The translations under genes and the position numbers were made by a program. Under the pieces are notes generated by a model that was not told the DNA's origin, made no database searches, and worked only from the letters and a program-made list of their open reading frames with translations. A DNA stretch of 64,000 nucleotides from Heloderma charlesbogerti (lineage: Eukaryota > Chordata > Lepidosauria > Squamata > Helodermatidae), in NCBI GenBank assembly GCA_026122225.1, contig JANEZZ010001628.1, positions 1 to 64,000 on the forward strand. The letters run 5' to 3'. Of this stretch, positions 48,320 to 62,242 are shown one piece after another; the stretch's first letter is position 1; each line of letters starts with the position of its first letter.

Positions 48320-49089
48320 CTCAGAAGCACACTTTCATGTCAAATGTTTGATGGTGAAGACTTGGTGTAGCTCTACTTAATATGGCAGGGATAGATGGAG
48401 ACTTGAGTAATGTTCGAAATTGGAAGATAAGAGAACCCATAGTATTTTAAAATCATCAAAACCAAAATCAAAACCAAAATCATGGAATACCTTTAGTAAA
48501 ACCAATCAAAGTGTCACAAGTGTGCAATCTTTTCTCCAGAACTCTTCATCAGGGTGGATATTAAGCAAAGCAAGGTGGTGGTTGAAGCTGGCTTGCCATT
48601 GAAACCATGTCTGCATTGGTGACATTCAAGATAGAGTGTAGGAAGAGATGGCAGATTTCAATGGATTAGGCTCTCCTAGGTGCTGTGCAAGTTTCAGGTT
48701 ATACCTAGGGTTTCTGGGATAAAGAAACACACAGTGGCAGTACTGAGACATGGAGCTGAAGAAAGGAGGAACCAAAGAGAAAGCAAGACGAGGGCAAAAT
48801 AGGAAGGGCTGTCCATATTGGTAGGATGGAAATGGACAGGCAAGGGGCAAAGAGACCCAGTATCTTAAAACTTTGCAGATGGATAGCATTAATCTCTACA
48901 AGAGAAGTTTCTTATAGACAGAGTAAATCAAATGATTGCATATAAGAAATAAATTCAAGATCAGTGAACTTGTTCGAACCATCTTGCCATATTCCAGGAC
49001 AGAATACAAAATAACTACTCAGTTTGGTTTATGAGTAATGTATCAGAGGCCTGGAATATTCTGATCCAAGAGGCCTCGAATATACTATT

Positions 49090-50823
49090 CCCACTTGACT
49101 TCACTCTCGAGGATGTCCGGCTCAAGTTCAGTGAGCGCACTATCATGGCTATCAGGGACATTCAGATCTTTCCTGTATAGTTCTTCTGTGTATTCTTTCC
49201 ACCTCTTCTTAATCTCATCTGCTTCTTTGTCCCTGCCTTCTTTGTCCTTTATCATGCCTGTCTTTGCACAAAACATTCCCTTGATATCTCCGATTTCCTT
49301 GAAAAGATCTCTAGTCTTTCCCATTCTATTGTTTTCCTCGATTTCTTTGCGTTGTTCATTTCAGAAGGCCTTCTTGTCTCTCCTTGCTATTCTCTGGAAT
49401 TCTGTATTCAGTTGGATCTATCTTCCCCTTTCTCCCTTGCTTTTCGCTTCCCTTCTCTCCTCAGCTACTTGTAAAACCTCATCAGACAGCCACTTGGCTT
49501 TCTTGCATTTCTTTTTCTTTGGGATGGATTTCGTTGCTGCCTCCTGAACAATGTGACGGACCTCCATCCATAGTTCCTCAGGCACTCTGTCTATCAGGTC
49601 TAATCCGTGAAATCTATTCCTCACCTCCACTGTATATTCATAAGGGATATGATTTAGGTCATACCTGAATGGTTTAGTGGTTTTCCCGACGTTCTTCAAT
49701 TTAAGCCGAAATTTTGCAACAAGAAGCTCATGATCTGAGCCACAGTCAGCTCCAGGTCTTGTTTTGACTGACTGTATGGAGCTTCTCCATCTTTGGCTGC
49801 AAAGGACATAATCAATTTGATTTCGATATTGCCCATCTGGTGATGTCCATGTGTAGAGTCGCCTCTTGTGCTGTTGGAAAAGAGTGTTTGCTATGATCAT
49901 TGTGTTCTCTTGGCACAACTCTTTGTCCTGCTTCATTTTGCCTTTGTCCTGCTTCATTTTGTACACCAAGGCCATGCTTGCCTGTTATCCCGGTGATTTC
50001 TTGACTTCCTACTTTGGCATTCCTATCCCCTATGATGAAAAGGACATCTTTTTTTGGTGTTAGTTCTAGAAGGTGTTGTAGCTCTTCATAGAACCAGTCA
50101 AACTCAGCTTCTTCGGCATCAGTGGTTGGGGCATAGACTTGAATTACTGTGATGTTGAATGGTTTGCCTTGGATTCATACTGAAATCATTCTATCGTTTT
50201 TGAGATTGTACCCCAATCTTTTCCCACTCTTTTATTGACAATGAGTGCTACTCCATTTCTTCTAAGGGATTCTTGCCCATAGTACTAGATAAAATGGCCA
50301 CCTGAATTAAATTTGCCTAAGCCTGTCCATTTTAGTTCGCTGATTCCCAAGATGTCGATGTTCAATCTTGCCATCACATGTTTGACCACCTCCAGCTTAC
50401 CTTGATTCATTGACCTTACATTCCAGGTTCCTAAACAATATTGTTCTTTACAGCATCAGATTTTCTTTTCACCACCAGACACATCCACAGCTGAGTGTCC
50501 TTTCGGCTTTGGCCCAGCTGCTTCACTCTTTCTGGCGCTACTTGGAAATACCCTCTGCTCTTCCCCAGTAGTATATTGGACACCTTCCGACCTGAGGGGC
50601 TCATCTTCCGGCGTCATCTCTTTTAGCCTTGTGATACGTTCCGTGGGTTTTTCTTGGCAAGAATACTGGAGTGGGTTGCCATTTCCTTCTCCAGTGGACC
50701 ACATTTTGTCAGAACTCTCTGCCATGACCTGTCCGACTTGGGTGGCCCTGCATGGCATAGCTTATGGCTTCACTGAGTTACGCAAGCCCCTTCGTCACAA
50801 CAAGGCAGTGATCCATGAAGGGG
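49090..50823 (-). mobile_element. 3'-less BovB (right copy)
   Basis: Mirror of 19417-21150; the nonsense codon, GDRN change and frameshifts recur. Confidence 0.93.
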
Positions 50824-50926
50824 ACTTACTATGTAGGGTGTGATAATAGGTTTTCATCATCTGCTGGAACATGGTCTTCTAGGAGCTTGAACCCTCAAAA
50901 CTGAAATTGGCACATCTGAAAAGAAG

Positions 50927-50983
50927 GACAGGAAGGAAGGAAGGAAGCAAGGAAGCAAGGAAGCAAAGAAAGAAAGAAAGAAA
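50927..50983 (+). repeat. Microsatellite (GGAA)n/(GAAA)n (right copy)
   Basis: Mirror of 19257-19313. Confidence 0.9.
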
Positions 50984-52307
50984 TTGAAAATATTTTACTG
51001 CATATGCTGTAATGGTATTTCCAAAATCTTGTAATTGTGTGAAACTTGCCTGTGTGTAGAGATTCAAATGAATCTAATAAATATCATAATCACAAAAGTA
51101 AAATGTTTAGTAAATAAAAAAGCTTGATCCTAGGCATGTTTACTTAGAAGCAAGTCTGGCTGAGTTAACTGGTGCTTACTTGCAGGTAAATGTTCATCAG
51201 ATTGTAGCTTACAGCTACGAAGAGACCAGCTTTTAATATTGTAAGAAAAATGAATAGCATCCAATTTGAAGTACAATACTATTTGGAAGCAAATATTGCT
51301 TTCCACACAACTCACTTCTGAGTATATGTATATCGGATTTCAGCCTGTTGTGATTCCTTGTGGGCAAAATAATAGTTCACTTTAATTATGGTGTGCTGTT
51401 TGAGCACTGAAAGTGGGAGGAACAAGGTTCCCCCCTCTGAAGTTATAGTCTGAAATATTCTGGTTGGATTTGATGTGGCTAAAGTTAGGTTTTGGGCTGA
51501 AATGGCAGCTCTGAGTCATGCTAATTTAGCAGAGAATAAAGGGTGTTCACTTCGAAAAACTGCATAAAAGATTTCAAAGTACGAGGACATGTACAATTAT
51601 TGTTTTTAGATGTTTGGAGAATCTCCTGGATAATCTAGATATTTAAAGTTGATCTCTTCTCCCCCTCCCCCCATATGTTCATCATGTTGCTGAATATGAC
51701 ATTGTTAACCACTTAAAAATATTTTTAAAATACACAAGTTGACTTCTGTAATTCATTATTTTATTTGTTTTTGAGCATCTTTTGCTACAGATCCACAATA
51801 GTCTAGAGTAAGATTCTGCAGTGATGCATTACACAGAAGCATGATTTTGCTAGACTAAATTCTTACAAAGATGATGTTGTAACCTAGCAACCACTTCAGA
51901 GCTGACTTAACCCTTTCCTGGGTATTAATTCTGAACCCTTGTTTATACCCCAAACAATCAAATTTTGATTCGATTAGGATGAATGAACCGTTACTCCAGT
52001 AATGAGAGGGGAAGTGGTGTGTGTTAGCGTTTTATTTTTAAGTGTTTGTCAGCATCTTATTTTACCCTGCGGATTTGTGTTTTGTGAGATTACAAAAAAA
52101 AAGAGCAGCTAGCTGTATATTTTCACTAATCAATATTTTTCCTGCAAAATGTGCAACTACATACACCCACAGTAAACACCCCAGTGCTGCTACTTTGTGA
52201 AAGGAAATATTAGGAAGTAAGCTTGTTTACTGTTTATAGGATCCTTCAATAGCAATCAGTATTCAACCATAGTGTAGTAGTGTCAGACTTGGACTGGGAA
52301 AACCAGG

Positions 52308-52887
52308 TGTCAGGGATTCCAAGCCCTCCCACTGAGTAGTGAGGCAACAGAGACTCCCTGTGCAATCTACAAACTCTTCAGTTAACAGCACCTCTTCACA
52401 CCTGAAGCGACTACAAAGGCTGGGAGCTGTCCTCTGGGCCTAATTAGCTAAATAGCACTTTTGTTAAGAGAACTACTGAAAGCAGGGCAGTTGTCTTTCG
52501 ATTAATGGACAGGATTCCTGCAGTTCTGGACAGACTTTTTCTGGGCTCCTCCCTTCAAACTTCTGATGGGCAGCCAATCTGGCAGAACACCTCCCACCTC
52601 CTCTCAGCTCTGGCCACTTAGCTTGGTGGTGGGCTCTGGCATCTGTCAATTCCTCTGCTCCCTGCTCCTCCAACAGAGGCCAGCTTCCCACATGGAAGGG
52701 GGAAGACAGTCTGAGCCTGGCCCTTCTGCTTGATAAGGCCTTGGGAAGGTTTTTTTTGCTGACTCCTACAGAGTCTTGGGGAATTTCCTCCCCCGCTTTC
52801 TGTCTCAGCTGGGCTTCTTCTAGCTCTGTCTCTGAATCTGAATCCAAGTCAGAAACCAAACTAGGGGACTTGGGGCCAATCCTGTCA
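52308..52887 (-). mobile_element. First solo LTR (right copy)
   Basis: Mirror of 17353-17932; flanked by CCAGG (52303-52307 and 52888-52892). Confidence 0.85.
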
Positions 52888-53314
52888 CCAGGATTCAAAT
52901 CCCTCTGCTCTGGGTGACTTTGAGTGACCTGGTTCACATGATCAAAACAAATCACAATGGCTTGTTTTAATTGCTTGCACATGCCGGGCGCCATTTCCCT
53001 AATTACCCACTTGGGTGCAGCTTGTTTTGTCATCTGAACCTGGGTGGCATGGCTTGTTTGAGGGGGAAAGAATGCTTAAATAACCCATGGGCTGTTGTAG
53101 GGTTACTGAGCTCATCTGCAGAGGATTTCTCTGGATGCCCCTACCCTCAGACATTATCTATGTGTTGATCGGAGAGAGGGCCTACTCAGGTGTAGCACAC
53201 TGTCTTTGGCATGTACTCCTCAGAGCAGCTTGCTTGGCATCTACTTTTAAGACTTTTTGACCTACTTAATTTTCCCTAGACTGTAATATGAATGGGTTTT
53301 ATTCTGCTGCTGAG

Positions 53315-53880
53315 ATTGTTTTATAGATGTATACCCCACATTTTAGGGGGAAAAAAATTACAAAGTGGATTACAAAGCAATTTAAGTAAAACAATGATAA
53401 AATGAATTATAACATAACTATTTTTTTTGAAGAGTCAGCATGGCCTTCCTAAATAAAAACATCCCCAAAGCATGTTTAAAGGTACAAAGAGAGAGAGAGC
53501 TTGTCAAATTATTGCTTTTGATGTTTTAATACGTTTGATCTGTTACTTTGATAATATTCTTATTTTGTAAATTGTTTTTATTAATTGTTAGCTTCTAAGA
53601 ATGAAATACGGAAGGATGGGATGTAATAAATTTGACAGCCTGAGTTACTTGGAAAAAGGGCAAGATATAAATGTAAGCCTGTGTGTGCATTAAAATCTTC
53701 CTTGGGGGTGCCTCTCTGGTTCTACCACAGTCTGAGGTTTAGCGGATTGTGACCACAGAGAGGGCCTTTTCAGTGGTGGCACTTGTAGTTGTGAAATTCT
53801 CTTCTTAAGAAGATTTGCCCAATCCCGAGTCCAGTATCTTTTTGGTGCCAGGTGAAAGTCTTTAATTTTCCCAGGCCTGT
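53315..53880. mobile_element. Two decayed L2 3' pieces in opposite orientation (right copy)
   Basis: Mirror of 16360-16925: a minus-strand tail at 53315-53499 and a plus-strand coding remnant plus UTR at 53550-53880. Confidence 0.55.
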
Positions 53881-54690
53881 TAGATAAATTGGTTTAATGC
53901 TGTTCTGCGTTGCTTATGCTGTGGCATTGCTCTTAATATTTTTGATTCTAGCTCCTGTCAGGCACTCTTAAGAATCCTCTTAGATTGAAGAGTGAGGAAT
54001 AAGTACTTCCTCACAGTTAACTGTAGTTCTAAAGACAGTCTTTGAACTGATGGCATGCATACCATAAGATTAAGGGTCCAATTGTGTTCATGATGGGAAA
54101 TAAATATTTCACATCTAAATAAGAAATATTAATCTAAAAAGATGCCCTGCTTTCAGTGATGAATTATGTGACAGCTGTGGATTTTCCTTCTTTTCCTTTT
54201 CCTAAATTTCTTTTTCAGCACTTATTTTTAATTATGTGGTCCTAACACAAATCTTTTGTATGAACTGACACTGCAGTCTTAGCACATTTGAGTAATGCTG
54301 TGCAAGGAGCTGTTTCTGGCAGCTATTTGGATTTCAGCAGCAGAAAAAAAAATGACCTTTACATTTTGTTAGTTTCTCTTCCAGTAATCTGTGAAGCATG
54401 CAACAGCAGTGCTCGATTTTAGGTTAGATGTTAAGACTCTGAATATTGGCCTCAATTGCACTCTCTTCAGCACTCATGACTTCAAGGGGATTTCGCTGGC
54501 TTGTAAGATCAGGGAAGATAATATTAGTAGAAAAGAAGCAGGAATTGGATACTAATTTGAGTGAGATGGTGCTTTTATTCCAGACATCTGATGGCAGCTC
54601 ACTGTTGCTTTTTTGTCTTCTGAATTGTAGCAGCCAACTAGTGCCTAGCTTGAACACTGTCCCTGCATGCATTCCCTCCCTCCCTTGTTT

Positions 54691-55053
54691 CTCTTGGCAC
54701 TCGTCAAGCTCCATGGTTCGTCTTGTGGGACCTTTCCAGTGAGAGTGAGAGTGAACGACTGAAAGGAACAGCACTGATTTCTCTGCAGCACAAACTGAGC
54801 ATGAAATGGGCAGTGTGGAAAAGGCTAACAGGGCTACCGAGGGAGATCTCCATCCCTATTCATAGGCATGTTCATCCAAAGAAGCAGTAGAATCGGAAAA
54901 GGGCGACCAAGCGGAATGTCGAGATTTTAATTTGATTTTGCCAGGCTGGAGTTCTCACGTCTCGGATCTGATGCCTCGAAGGTTTTTTCAATTAGCTGCT
55001 GGAAAACTAAGGACAGTTTTGGAACTCTTAGGCCTTGACTAGGGATTCCAGCC
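54691..55053 (+). promoter_or_regulatory. Candidate 5' UTR and promoter region (right copy)
   Basis: Mirror of 15187-15549. CpGs cluster at 54900-54980. An in-frame TGA lies at 55036-55038, 18 bases before the candidate ATG. Confidence 0.4.
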
Positions 55054-55081
55054 ATGGAAAGAATCAGTCATTATAGCAAGG
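55054..55081 (+). CDS. Candidate alternative first coding exon of ARHGAP32 (right copy)
   Basis: Mirror of 15159-15186. ATG at 55054 within CCAGCCATGG encodes MERISHYSK plus one base, followed by GTAAGTG at 55082. It points away from the palindrome centre, so the two copies are head to head, 39.9 kb apart. If the palindrome extends as expected, its PX exon partner lies at 64715-64788, beyond this window. Whether this copy continues into a complete gene cannot be judged here. Confidence 0.48.
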
Positions 55082-56798
55082 GTAAGTGTAGTCTGGAGGG
55101 GCAGGAGTTGTTTTTAAAGACATATTTTTAAAAAGTTTGAAACATATATGGTCTTAACTGTACAAACAGCTGGGAAATATTTTGAGTTTGTGGCAGCATT
55201 TCAAGGTGACTATTAAACAAATGAATGCATTTTATTAACTTTATGTGTGCAGTTCTCAAAATGTAGTAGCAAGCGTTTTTATATAAAACCATCGCAGGCA
55301 GCAAAACTGAGAGATGAAATAAAATCATCAGCTCCCCCCTTTCACATTGAACTTTAACCTTTTGATAATTTAATATACTGGCAAAGTCAGTGCATATAGC
55401 TAAGATATGATTAAATAATCTTCTTATATTGCAAATAACTTAAAAGCAATTGGAAGCAATTGAAGAGAATTTAGTATTTTACATTAGATTTTATTTGCAC
55501 TAGTTGCTGGTAATTGTGTGTACCTACATTGAGATAATGATTTGCCAAGTACTACCATTGATCCAGAGTCACATGTATGTCTGAAAGTGCCATTACTGTT
55601 ATAGGAGTGGCATGTGGTGGCACAACCATTGGCACTTATTATAAGCAGGCCACAAGAAAATCCTGATGTGTGCCTAAATGTGCCTCAGTGTTTCTATTGA
55701 AAATGAGCTTTTAAAAATCTTGATACATGCCAGATTGTGCTCTGAAGAAGTGAGGCTGGTAGAGGATGAAAGGGGACATAGGCGCCATATGTTAAGAGCA
55801 GAGATGAGAGAACCTGCTTCTTATTGTGGGTCTTCCTGGCTTCTTTTTAATACTGATCACATAGATTTGTAGGTTAAAGGTTGAACAACACAGAAGTCAT
55901 TGATCACACTTGACCTTTCACTAATTATGTAAACTATCTCCAAAGATGCTCTGCAGAACAAGACAGTGAAGAAACATTCACTACCTCTTTTGGTTCCATT
56001 GTGGTCTAGTCTTAATCTTTCAGTATTCTTTCCTTAATGGATCTTGCGTTCATCTCTGGTAATAAAAATGGAAGCTTCACAGATATTTCAGTTGTATTTC
56101 CTGTTCATATCTCATGCCATTTTTGATGCTGTTTTCATGCAACTTCAAGATTGCTTTTCTGGTATTGTGATTTTTAAGACGTACCTAAATTTGTAATGTG
56201 AAAAGTTTTTATATACATGTCTATTCAAGAAAAAGGAAGTATGGCGAGAATAGAGATGTGTGGCATGTGTGCTCACATGACAAGAGTGGTGTAGTTCTTG
56301 CTTTTGATTAGTTCGACTAGAGCTGAGCTATCTCTTCTACAAAATCAAAGGAGGGTCCTTCCTAGGCTGTCACAAATGTACTACAGACTGCATGTGGACA
56401 ATGCTTTTTTGAGCGCCCACTTATAGGACATTTTCTGCATGTGGACAAGAAGAGAAATTCCAGCCTTGCCATCTTGTTGACATGGTAGGTTTTTTTTTTA
56501 TTATTTTGTTTTGTTTTTACATGTAGAAGCATTAAAAACATGATTCCTTTCCATCTGAAGTAGTATAATCCAGGAGGGATGTGTACAGAGTGATTTTGCC
56601 TAATTTGTGCATAGAAAGTAGTCACAGAGTAGGACTATTTTTTCTTTATTTTTTACTGTCAAGAGAACTAGGACTAACTTTGTTTCCCCATAAACTTTTT
56701 GACATATTTTGTTCCAACATAACTGGAAACCATGGTTGGTTTGTTATGTGCCCAAGCCTTAGGCCCATGTGCCCACCCTCTTCTTTGTGCATGAACCT

Positions 56799-57150
56799 TC
56801 TATTCCTGGTTAGGAATTAATGGCTATTTGTTGTTGTGTCAACGGTATCCTGTTTCGTTGAGAAGTTGTGGATTGAACAAACCACCAGTTGCAGAGTTCA
56901 AACACAGCAACCAACTGTGGCTTGTTCCTAGCCAGGAAAGGAAGCTTTAAATAGAGAAGATCCATAACTCAGTGGTAGACTACATGCTTTGCATGCAAAT
57001 ATGCTAGATTTAATCTCTAGTGTCTCCATATGAGGCTGGAGAAAATGCTTGTCCACAGCCCTGAAGAGCTCCTGCCAGTCAGTGCTTAGACAATACCTGA
57101 GCTGGATAAACTAATTGTCAGACTTGGTGAAAGGCAGCGTCCTATCTTCC
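56799..57150. mobile_element. MITE and tRNA-Ala-like SINE (right copies)
   Basis: Mirror of 13090-13441: possible MITE 56799-56940 and plus-strand SINE 56950-57150, where the head reads TAACTCAGTGGTAGA at 56965-56979. Confidence 0.65.
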
Positions 57151-57367
57151 TAGGTTTCCTTCCCTCATGAAGTACATACTGGCTTGTCTATATAACAACC
57201 ATGGTTTGTGGCTGAACTGAGACTATGAAACCAGATAAACAGGACCCCAGATGTCTGCAGAGAGCAGTTATAGCCATAACACAAACTTCTAATGGCTAGC
57301 AGAATTCTTCTCAAATCTGTTCTAGCATCTACTGAAATTCTATTGAAATTGAGGTCTGCATGATTAT

Positions 57368-57639
57368 CGTATGAATATTTGTTTATTAGATTTGTACACT
57401 GCCCAACTGGCAAATGCCCTTGGGGTGGTTTACAATCATAAAACTTAACAATAACAACAACATACCCCCCAAAATGCAATAAAAGTATTAGAGTAATACA
57501 GTGTTAACCATTAAAAACATTAAAAATATTTAAAACATCGAGGAACCAGCAGTAAAATTAGTAATCAGAGCAGCAGATTAAAGATTAAATGCCTGCTTAA
57601 AGAGGAAGGTCTTAACCTGTCATATAAAGGTCCTAACAT
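57368..57639 (-). mobile_element. L2-type 3' end, decayed (right copy)
   Basis: Mirror of 12601-12872. Confidence 0.65.
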
Positions 57640-57891
57640 GACATCTACAGTGAAGACATATATTTACATCAGTGAAAGTAGCTTTGCTTGATCATCCTGT
57701 GGATCTTATCATTCAGCATTTATCATGTTTTTGGTTGGATTTTGGTTGTTTGAACTTCCACCAGTCATTCACAAGCTGGATATGCTTAATACTGCTAGAA
57801 CCAATGTATACATGCTGTATCCTAACAATGCATTGTAACTGAATAGTCAGGTTCATGATTTTTCTTGGTATCTCCACTTTTAAGGCTGTGT

Positions 57892-58299
57892 GGTCCTAAG
57901 CATGCTTGCTTGGATGAAAGTTCCATTGTAGTTGAAGGGATTTGATTCCAAGTAAATATGTTTAGAAATGAAGTGCAGTAAATGGAGTAAATATGTTTAG
58001 GATTGAGAGGTAAACAATGGATATAGAGAAAAGAGTTATGAAAAGTCTAGATTTGTTTTATTTTCATTATGATGAATACTCATGTCTTCAGCCATTGCTG
58101 TTCCACATGACTAAATTCTGCGCTTCTAAATTATTATAAAATCCTGTATATTAGTGCTCACTCATCCAATTAGACATGTTTTATTAATTGCATACTGACA
58201 TGGAATAACAAAATTACAGTACAATGCTAAGTATGCCTACTGAGAAGTAAATCTCATTGAATGGAACTTATTCCCAAGCACGTGTGTGTAAGATTTCAG
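57892..58299. mobile_element. Two worn fold-back MITE copies (right copies)
   Basis: Mirror of 11941-12348. Confidence 0.45.
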
Positions 58300-61150
58300 C
58301 CTTAGTGTTCCTTAGGCAATTCACTGTTTTCTTTGTTCTGACCATAATATATGTTATGGGATATTATGTGGAAGCTATCAAAGCATACTACTTTACTACA
58401 GCCACAGTTCATTTAGCATGTTGAAAGTGCAGGTTGTTAGCCAATAAACAAAAAATTCATAAAGGAAACGGTCACTTGAACCCCTTTGCTTATGGAGATG
58501 GGAATATTCCATTTTCTCAATTGGGGGAAAAGGTTATGTAATTCAGTGAGCTATAGTATAAGTGACAGAGCTATAGGCTGAGCATTATGAGTTTGCTGCA
58601 GGAGACATTGGACTGTATGTGTGATAATAGTTAAAAGTTTGAGGGCAGTTTTTCTCTTGTTTGTGAACCTCTGCTTATGAAATTGTACTTATAGGAAACT
58701 CTTATTTCTTATTTGCCTCATTCTGTTGTTCTTATAGTAATGAATGATGATTTAAAATTTATTTTTTGTAATTAACTGATTTCAGGTGTAGAATTCCATC
58801 CTGTATGTGTTTGTTTTACCTTATCACAGCCATTGAATAGGACAGTTAATACCCTCCTCCCCCTAGAATGTTCATATATAAAAATTCATTTGGGTTAGCT
58901 TTGCTTTAGTGCTTTTGTGTGTGTGTGTGGGGGGGCACTTTTATTTTTAAGGTGCCTAGTATTGAGAAACATTGGTTGAAGAAGTCAGTCACAAGCAGCT
59001 TATTGGATAGTGTGTTTGATGAAAGAGCATATTATATGGTGTAATAGAATGTAAAAGACAAACTACTGACTACACACATGCACACGCACAGTACCCTTTG
59101 TACAGTGATGTCTAGGGCCATTGTTATGAGGCCCTAGGGCTTCTTAACATAAGTATATTACTTGGTGTTAAATGTCAGAGCCATTTCACACCTTATGCCA
59201 AAGCAAACCTGGGTTTGATTCCATAGGGAGCTGTAGCCGTTGTGCCTCCTTGACAAGTATACCTGTATAATAAACATATTTGCACTTAAATTTTACATTT
59301 TTAGGCATATGTTTAAATCATCCAAGGTGTATATCTAAAAATGTAAGTGACATGGTCTCAGTAGTCAGTGGAATACTCTGCCATGGAATTCTGCTTAATA
59401 CTCTATTCTAAACACTTTTGCCACAATCAAGGAAACTGAAAGCACAGTAGAAGGTTCTGTGCCCTTTGCAACTCTTGGAATAGACTGCAGTATAGATCCC
59501 AAAATGTTGATAAAGCATGTGGTTACATATATGTAATGTTGATTACTGGATTTGATCATCTGTCCCAAGTCATAGCAACCTGTTGTGTGTCTGTTACAGC
59601 TGCTTTATATGCAGAAAACTTTTTTTGCATACATGATGTGCCAATCCCACAACAGGCTGATTATGAAGAAGTATTTCAGCTAAAATAATTGTATTTATTT
59701 CCAAATAAATGTACTCGAGATCAATGCAACGTAGAACGAGGCTGAAACCTTATGTGCACCAGTGTCAATGAGAGTCAAGTAAAAAGTCCTCAAAGGTTGG
59801 CTTCGGGCTGAACTCTTGCTACTTTCTCTTAGGGACTGATTCACAGAATCAGAGTCCCCTACATGTGAACACCAGCAGTTCTACAAGCTGCATCAGGAAA
59901 TTTTAACATGTTATAGTCTGTGACATCCAACAACCATTTCCACAATAGCAGCTGTACTTTCCCAGCAACCTCAGTCCCAGGAACAGCTGTGTCTGCCATG
60001 CTTAGCCTAGTTTACACTAATGCAATCACAGGGACAGTGTGGTTGAAAAAGGCCTTTGGCTGCTCCCAGGTAGGAAAAATGGATCTGTGAACTGTTCCTT
60101 AGATGGGTTTTTTTTTAAGGTAAATTGGTTGAGGGAGGGAGCAGGACATCTTGTTGAATGAAACCATGAGTTAATAAAACAGACTTCAGTCATTACAGTA
60201 TTCTTTTTTTCTTTCTGTTCAAATGCTGACAAAAGTTAGAAAAAACAATTTCCAAATGTCATGAGATGTTGCTGTTTGACAGTAGGCAGTCTTTTTGCCA
60301 GCTGTAACTATCCGTTTGCCTTGCCAACTAGCATGCTGAGATTCCTCCATTTTGGAAAACATAAAACACTTCTGGTTTTCATGATACAATGGCATGTTTA
60401 TTGCTAGGTAAAGCATCAGCCTTTCCATTCACTCCTAGTTTGGCTGTATGTTCCTACTAGCAGTGCATGTTTACAGAAGGCAAATGGTTGAAATAGGAAT
60501 AGATTTGTGCTTGCTACTTCAGTTGGTGGCAGGTCTTAGCCATAGGAAGCTGTTCGAGATGAGCCAGGAGTTGTGCCAGGGAGTCAGAGCTGAAGAAAAT
60601 GCCAGGAGTTTTAGCCATGGAAGAAGCAAGAACCGGTATCAAGGAGCAACCAGATTTGGAATATTAAGACCAAAAGACAAACCACGTGTTAAGACTGAAG
60701 AATAAGCCAGAGTCCGGACTGAAGATTACATTGAAATGTATTGGAACATGGGAAGACCTTGTTGCTTCAGCAAAGCTTAACTGAAACAGGAAGATATTTT
60801 GTAGTCTTTCCTATCCAGTCAAGTGTAGTGGCCAATCCAAAGCCTGAGGGTACTTAACTGCCTAGGGCCTAGGCACATGCTCCAACCTGCAGTTCTGTGG
60901 CTCACCACATGGGACAGCTACTCACAGAACCAAAGGTTCCTAGTTTAAGCCCAGGAACTCTTGTGGGTTTAGATTACTCTCTTCTAGTTTGTCAATCTTT
61001 TCCAGGTTATTATCTTAGCAGTTATTGCACATGGCACTATTGTGAATTCAGGAGAGGAAATGAAATAGCAATTTCTTAACACAACACAATTGATGCAGGC
61101 ATCTATCCCACCCCCAATATACAGTATTGTGTAATATCCTAGAATGTATA

Positions 61151-61297
61151 TATATCCAATGAACTTGAGCACACTCCGGGAGAATGAACTTGAGCACACT
61201 CCGGGAGAGAGCACAGGACAGGAAGGCCTGGCGTGCTATTGTCCATGGGGTCACGAAGAGTCGGACACGACTGAACGACTGAACAACAACAACATAT
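61151..61297 (+). mobile_element. BovB 3' tail fragment (right copy)
   Basis: Mirror of 8943-9089. The 25-base duplication and the 17-bp flanking repeats are retained (61134-61150 and 61298-61314). Confidence 0.9.
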
Positions 61298-61716
61298 ATA
61301 TCCTAGAATGTATACTCACAGTCTTTGCGAATTGATGTTATGGTATGTGTTTTCAGCACTTATCTGTTTTTTATCCACTTACATGCCATACATTGGCAAG
61401 ATTTCCATTGTGTTTCCCAATCCCTAACTATCATGCCTGAATTGGGAGACCATCTGTATTTTTCATATTCATATTTGTTTTTAAATAGATTGTACAAACT
61501 CAGGGCAGTAGAAAATGTTCCTTATGTTTGAGCCAAGTAGGCACTTAATTTCCATTTAATGTATATTAAAAATAGCCTAACTCAAAGGTGTTTTTGGCCC
61601 TAGTATATTTTGTTCATTACCTTATGAAAATATATATAGCCAAGAGTGAAATAATTAATATTCAGGAAATTTTGTCTGGTAAAATGAGACTGGAGTCACT
61701 CACTTTTTACTTAGCC

Positions 61717-61797
61717 TGCAATCCTATACACACTTACCTGGAGTAAGTCCATGGGACTTAATGGGGCTTACTTCTGAGAAACATGTACAGGATTGCA
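61717..61797. mobile_element. Short fold-back MITE (right copy)
   Basis: Mirror of 8443-8523. Confidence 0.65.
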
Positions 61798-62143
61798 TGG
61801 ACAGTATATTTTGTGATTTTTCTTATGCTTTCATACTCTCACATAAAATTATGTAGAGTGAGAAGTGAAGGTCAAAAACCAAAGTTTATGTTCTATTTTA
61901 AATGGAAGCAGCATATCAACTATTTTCTTATGATCATATTTGATTTTTTTTAACCAGATACTTCACTCTTTCTCTTGACATTTTGAGGTACTGAATAATA
62001 TTGAAAGGAATGCTGGACTTTGAAAATGTTTTTTCTGTTGTATATTTCTGTCCTAGGAAATAAGAGGTTGGTTTGATAATTGAAAAAGCAAACATCAATA
62101 GAGAACATTTTAATAGCTCCGGGCCAAACACAAGCATACAGCT

Positions 62144-62242
62144 GGGACATTAACCACTCCCTCCAATTCTTCTTCCTGGGCCACTAATCACACATTCTAG
62201 GTCTTCCTGGCCACTAACCATTCTCTCTAGGTCTTCTTCCTA
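62144..62242 (-). repeat. Three ~32-bp tandem units (right copy)
   Basis: Mirror of 7998-8096. Confidence 0.7.
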
